Below are positions 60,745 to 64,000 of a stretch of 64,000 nucleotides of DNA, one piece after another. The notes below the pieces were generated by a model. That model was given only the letters and a program-made list of their open reading frames with translations. It did not search any database and was not told where the DNA came from. A program made the position numbers and the translations under genes. Within the stretch, counting starts at the first letter, position 1, and each line of letters opens with the position of its first letter. This DNA comes from Alphaproteobacteria bacterium (GTDB lineage Bacteria; Pseudomonadota; Alphaproteobacteria; Acetobacterales; Acetobacteraceae), in NCBI GenBank assembly GCA_020850755.1, contig JADZEB010000018.1, positions 1-64,000 on the forward strand, in the 5' to 3' direction.

Positions 60745-62646
60745 ATGCTCACCTTGAACGACATCGTCCTCAGGCTCGGGGGGCGGCCTGTGCTGGACGG
60801 CGCCTCGCTGTCGCTCTCGGCCGGCCAGAAGATCGGGCTGGTCGGGCGCAATGGCGCCGGCAAGTCCACCCTGTTGCGCGTGGTGGCGGGCGACATCGGC
60901 GCCGATGGCGGGACCGTGCAGCTTGCCGCGCGTGCAAGGCTCGGCCGTGTCGCGCAGCAGGCGCCCTCGGGCGAGGCGACGCTGACGGATATCGTGCTCG
61001 CGGCCGATGCCGAGCGGCTTGCACTCCTGGCCGAGGCCGAGAGCTGCGCCGACGGGCTGCGCCTGGCCGAGATCCATGAGCGGCTGGCCGCGATCGGCGC
61101 GGCCGGCGCGCCGGCGCGCGCGGCGGCGATCCTGGACGGGCTCGGCTTCGATGCGACTGCACAGGCTCGGTCCGTCTCCGCCTTCTCGGGCGGCTGGCGC
61201 ATGCGCGTGGCGCTGGCCGCCGCCCTGTTCGCCGAGCCGGACCTGCTGCTGCTCGACGAGCCCACCAACCATCTCGACCTGGAGGCGAGCCTGTGGCTCG
61301 AAGGCTGGCTCAAGGGCTTCCGTGGCGGGCTCCTGCTGGTGAGCCACGATCGCGACCTGCTCAACCGCGCCGTGACGCACATCGCGCACCTCGACAAGGG
61401 CGCGATCACGCTCTATCCCGGCGGCTACGACAATTTCGTGCGCGTGCGCGCCGAGCGCGCCGCCCAACAGCAGAAGGCGGCCGAGCGGCAGGTGGCGGAA
61501 CGCGCGCGCCTGATGGCCTTCGTCGATCGCTTCCGCGCCAAGGCCACCAAGGCGCGCCAGGCGCAGAGCCGGCTCAAGGCGATCGAGCGCATGCCGCCGA
61601 TCGACCCTGTCGCCGCCGATGCCAGCACGCGCTTCGACCTGCCGCCCCCGGCCGAGCTTGCGCCCCCGATCATCACCACCGACCGCGCCGCCGCCGGCTA
61701 TGACGGGCGCACCGTGCTGCGCGGGCTCGATCTGCGCATCGACCTCGAGGATCGCATCGCGCTGCTCGGTCCCAACGGCAACGGCAAGTCCACGCTTGCC
61801 CGCCTGCTCGCCGGCACGCTGCCCCCGCTCGCCGGCGAGGTGCGGCGCAGCCCGCGGCTGACCGTCGGCTATTTCGCGCAGGACCAGCACGAGCAGCTCG
61901 ACCTCGCCGCGACGCCGCTCCTGCACATGAGCCGTGCCCTGCCGAAGGCAACCGAGACGCAGTGCCGCTCCCACCTTGCCCGCTTCGGCCTCGATGCCGA
62001 CCGGGCCGAGACACGCGTCGGCGATCTCTCGGGCGGGGAGAAGGCGCGGCTGGTGTTCGCGCTCATCACGCGCGAGGCGCCGCAGCTCCTGATCCTCGAC
62101 GAGCCCACCAACCATCTCGACATCGATGCGCGCGAGGCGCTGGTGCGCGCGCTGGCCGACTGGCCGGGCGCGGTGGTGCTGGTCAGCCACGATCCGGCGC
62201 TGGTCGAACTGATCGCCGACCGGCTGTGGCTGGTCGAGGGCGGCACGGTGCAGCCCTTCGAGGGCGACATGGAGGATTACCGCAGCCGCATCGCCGCCGC
62301 GCGCCGCGAGGACGGCCCCCGCCGCACCGAGCCGCGCGAGCGCGCCGAGGAGGGCCGCGCCTCGCGCCAGGAGGAGAGGCGCAACCGCGCCGAACTGCGC
62401 GCCGCGACCGCGCCCTTGCGGCGCCGGCTCAAGGCGGTCGAGGACAGGATGACCAGGCTTGCGGCCGAGGCGGCCACGGTCGAGAAAAGCCTCGCCGATC
62501 CGGCGCTTTATGCCAATGGCGGGCGGGCGGCGGAGGTGACCAGGCTCACCGCCCGGCGCGCCCAGCTTGCGCGCGAGACCGAGGCGGCCGAGGAGGAATG
62601 GCTCGCCCTTTCGGCCGAGATCGAGGCGGCCGAGCAGGCGGCCTGA
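60745..62646 (+). CDS. ABC-F family ATPase (Uup/YheS-like)
   Basis: A 633-residue protein with two ABC ATPase halves and no membrane domain. First half: Walker A GRNGAGKST (near 31-39), SAFSGGWRMRVALA and LLLLDEPTNHLDL. Second half: GPNGNGKST (near 343), DLSGGEKARLVFA and LILDEPTNHLDI. A charged linker (about 240-300) separates them, and a coiled-coil C-terminal part (about 530-630) is rich in Arg, Glu and Ala. ABC-F proteins act on ribosomes or in DNA maintenance. The ATG at 60745 starts MLTLNDIVLRLGG, the normal N-terminus. Confidence 0.92.
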   Translation: MLTLNDIVLRLGGRPVLDGASLSLSAGQKIGLVGRNGAGKSTLLRVVAGDIGADGGTVQLAARARLGRVAQQAPSGEATLTDIVLAADAERLALLAEAESCADGLRLAEIHERLAAIGAAGAPARAAAILDGLGFDATAQARSVSAFSGGWRMRVALAAALFAEPDLLLLDEPTNHLDLEASLWLEGWLKGFRGGLLLVSHDRDLLNRAVTHIAHLDKGAITLYPGGYDNFVRVRAERAAQQQKAAERQVAERARLMAFVDRFRAKATKARQAQSRLKAIERMPPIDPVAADASTRFDLPPPAELAPPIITTDRAAAGYDGRTVLRGLDLRIDLEDRIALLGPNGNGKSTLARLLAGTLPPLAGEVRRSPRLTVGYFAQDQHEQLDLAATPLLHMSRALPKATETQCRSHLARFGLDADRAETRVGDLSGGEKARLVFALITREAPQLLILDEPTNHLDIDAREALVRALADWPGAVVLVSHDPALVELIADRLWLVEGGTVQPFEGDMEDYRSRIAAARREDGPRRTEPRERAEEGRASRQEERRNRAELRAATAPLRRRLKAVEDRMTRLAAEAATVEKSLADPALYANGGRAAEVTRLTARRAQLARETEAAEEEWLALSAEIEAAEQAA

Positions 62647-62762
62647 GCGCGCCGCCGAGCCCGCCGCGTCCCTGGCCCTTGACCGGGCGCCGCGCCCGCT
62701 TCCAAATGCGGCGCCGAACGGGGCCGCCGCCGGGGCGCGCCCGAGCCTGGGGACCGACCGCC

Positions 62763-63773
62763 ATGACCAAGACCGCGCACGCCTTGCCGCGCCGCCATGC
62801 CCTGCTTGCCGGTGCCGGCGCGCTTTCCGCCCTTGCGCTGGCGGGCCGCGCGGCGCGCGCGCAGGGCGCCGCCTTTCCCGAAGCCGGCAAGACCATCCGC
62901 ATCGTCTCGGCCTATCCCGCCGGCGGCACCACCGACATCCTGGCGCGCACCATCGCCGCGCGCATGCAGGAGAACTGGGGCAACCCGGTGGTGGTGGAGA
63001 ACCGCTCGGGCGGCAACGGCGTCGTCGGCACCGATTTCGTCGCCCGCGCGGCACCCGATGGCTACACGCTGGCGCTCGGCAACAACCAGACCCACGCCAC
63101 CAACGAGGTGCTGATCCCTAACATCCCGCACAAGGCGGCCGAGAATTTCGCCCCGATCACGCTCGCTGCGCGCGCGAGCCACGCGCTGGTGGTGCCGGCC
63201 AGTTCCCCGGCGCGCACGATCGCCGAGCTGATCGCGATGGGCAAGGGCGGGCGCAGCCTGTCCTTCGCCTCCTCCTCGATCGGCTCGGCCTCGCACATCC
63301 TGAGCGAGAGCTTCCGCCGCCGCAACGGCATGGACGCGGTGCATGTGCCCTATCGCGGCGCGGCGCCGGCGACGACGGATCTTGTCGCCGGCCAGGTGCA
63401 GTTCATGATGGCCACCGCCGCCTCCGTCGTGCCGCTGATCCGCGACGGCAAGCTGCGCGCGCTTGGCATCGGCGGCGCACGCCGGCGCGCCGACCTGCCC
63501 GACGTGCCGACGCTGCGCGAACTCGGCCACGAATATGTCGCCGCCGATGCCTGGTTCGGCCTGTGGGCGCCGGCCGGCACGCCGCGCCCGATCCTCGAAC
63601 GCCTCAATGCCGAGATCCGCCGCATCCTCTCGGTCCCCGAGGTGGTGCAGCGGCTGGAGCAGGTGGGCTTCGAGGTGGAGACCATGTCGGTGGACGAGTT
63701 CACCGCCTTCTCGCGCGGCGAGATTGCCCGCTGGGCGGCGCTGATCCGCGAGGCCGAGATCAAGCTCGACTGA
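62763..63773 (+). CDS. Bug-type (tripartite tricarboxylate transporter) substrate-binding protein
   Basis: A 336-residue periplasmic binding protein. The signal peptide has a twin-arginine-like PRRHALLAG (residues 9-17) and ends ARAQG near 34-35. The Bug-family pattern follows: IRIVSAYPAGGTTDILAR, VVVENRSGGNGVVG, DGYTLALGNNQTHA and VPYRGAAPATTDLVAGQVQFM. No TctA or TctB membrane genes lie beside it, so it is one of many orphan Bug proteins typical of some proteobacteria. The ligand (often a carboxylate) is unknown. Confidence 0.9.
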   Translation: MTKTAHALPRRHALLAGAGALSALALAGRAARAQGAAFPEAGKTIRIVSAYPAGGTTDILARTIAARMQENWGNPVVVENRSGGNGVVGTDFVARAAPDGYTLALGNNQTHATNEVLIPNIPHKAAENFAPITLAARASHALVVPASSPARTIAELIAMGKGGRSLSFASSSIGSASHILSESFRRRNGMDAVHVPYRGAAPATTDLVAGQVQFMMATAASVVPLIRDGKLRALGIGGARRRADLPDVPTLRELGHEYVAADAWFGLWAPAGTPRPILERLNAEIRRILSVPEVVQRLEQVGFEVETMSVDEFTAFSRGEIARWAALIREAEIKLD

Positions 63774-63809
63774 ACCACGCCCGTCGCGCAACGGGCGGCG
63801 CCCCCACCG

Positions 63810-64000
63810 TCACGCCTTCTTCTGCCAGCCGCTCTCGGTCTGCTGGAAATAGGCGACGGCGTGCCCGCCATCGCGCGCGGCAACCCAGCGCGTGCGCGCG
63901 GCGGCGACCGCCTCCTCGTCATTGCCGTCGAACACGTCGAACACGCGCTCATAGGCGGCAAGGTCCGCCACGCTTGCGCCATCGACCAGGAACAGGAAGC
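63810..64000 (-). CDS. holC: DNA polymerase III chi subunit, C-terminal part (cut by window edge)
   Basis: The last 62 or so residues of a leftward gene running off the right edge. The reading ends FDVFDGNDEEAVAAARTRW, then HAVAYFQQTESGWQKKA and TGA (63812-63810), which matches the chi subunit C-terminus. Chi links the polymerase clamp loader to SSB. It is convergent with the Bug gene. Confidence 0.85.
   Translation of the reverse strand, partial: FLFLVDGASVADLAAYERVFDVFDGNDEEAVAAARTRWVAARDGGHAVAYFQQTESGWQKKA

Noticed and set aside
1..64000. tRNA, rRNA, tmRNA or other structured RNA genes
   Set aside because: I looked for the T-loop GGTTCGAATCC-type pattern, CCA-ended cloverleaves and rRNA blocks on both strands and saw none.
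1..64000. Insertion sequence or prophage
   Set aside because: No transposase, integrase or phage structural motif was seen in any frame that is not antisense to a real gene.

Overview
The window is a very GC-rich (about 70% by eye) chromosomal segment. Gene content and neighbourhoods are those of an alphaproteobacterium: a purF-cvpA pair, dnaB-alr-radA, a mltG-fabF-acpP-fabG-fabD cluster, rpsF-rpsR-DUF2232-rplI, an xseB-ispA-dxs-tlyA run, and the aspS/rnd/ppx/ppk/hdaA/perM/pgsA/DUF2066/purM/purN neighbourhood. The lineage is most likely Rhodospirillales/Acetobacterales, but the sequence alone does not name a genus. I see no rRNA, tRNA, CRISPR array, prophage or transposase gene.

Layout. 1-9.9 kb: purF (cut by the window edge) and cvpA leftward, then a CFA-type methyltransferase, dnaB, alr, an MlaE/MlaF lipid-transport pair and radA rightward. 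10-15 kb: leftward fatty-acid block fabD-fabG-acpP-fabF-mltG. 15-20.6 kb: ribosomal proteins S6, S18, a membrane protein and L9, then a short-chain dehydrogenase, yicC and gmk. 20.8-24 kb: two tandem RTX (GGxGxDxxx) calcium-binding proteins. 24-30 kb: fabI, aroC, an EamA permease, an unrecognised 428-residue protein and, leftward, tlyA. 30-34 kb: leftward xseB-ispA-dxs plus a secreted alpha/beta hydrolase. 34-36.5 kb: a TetR regulator and two adjacent cytochrome P460-like c-type haem proteins. 36.5-42.4 kb: deacetylase, TusA, ROK kinase, DNA polymerase IV with an N-terminal zinc ribbon, an EipB-like protein and a GGDEF enzyme. 42.5-58.3 kb: histidine kinase, aspS, rnd, polyphosphate enzymes, hdaA, perM, pgsA-like, DUF2066, purM-purN and a small aa3 oxidase subunit. 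58.5-64 kb: ndk, a MarR-controlled cluster with clear palindromic operators, an ABC-F ATPase, a Bug-type binding protein and the end of holC.

Most genes are housekeeping: purine synthesis, replication, cell wall, fatty-acid and isoprenoid synthesis, translation, polyphosphate and nucleotide metabolism. The accessory material is the RTX pair, the P460 pair and the MarR cluster.

The most interesting structural signal is a family of about 90-130 bp intergenic elements bounded by CTAG. There are four copies, near 5.4, 9.9, 28.9 and 58.3 kb. Each copy lies on a gene's stop codon, so that the element boundary supplies the TAG. In one case (tlyA) the element has become the C-terminal coding sequence of the protein. 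Other points worth checking are a purM gene with no ATG/GTG/TTG start in front of its conserved N-terminus, a tandem 216-bp duplication inside the first RTX gene, and two perfect palindromes in the marR intergenic region.
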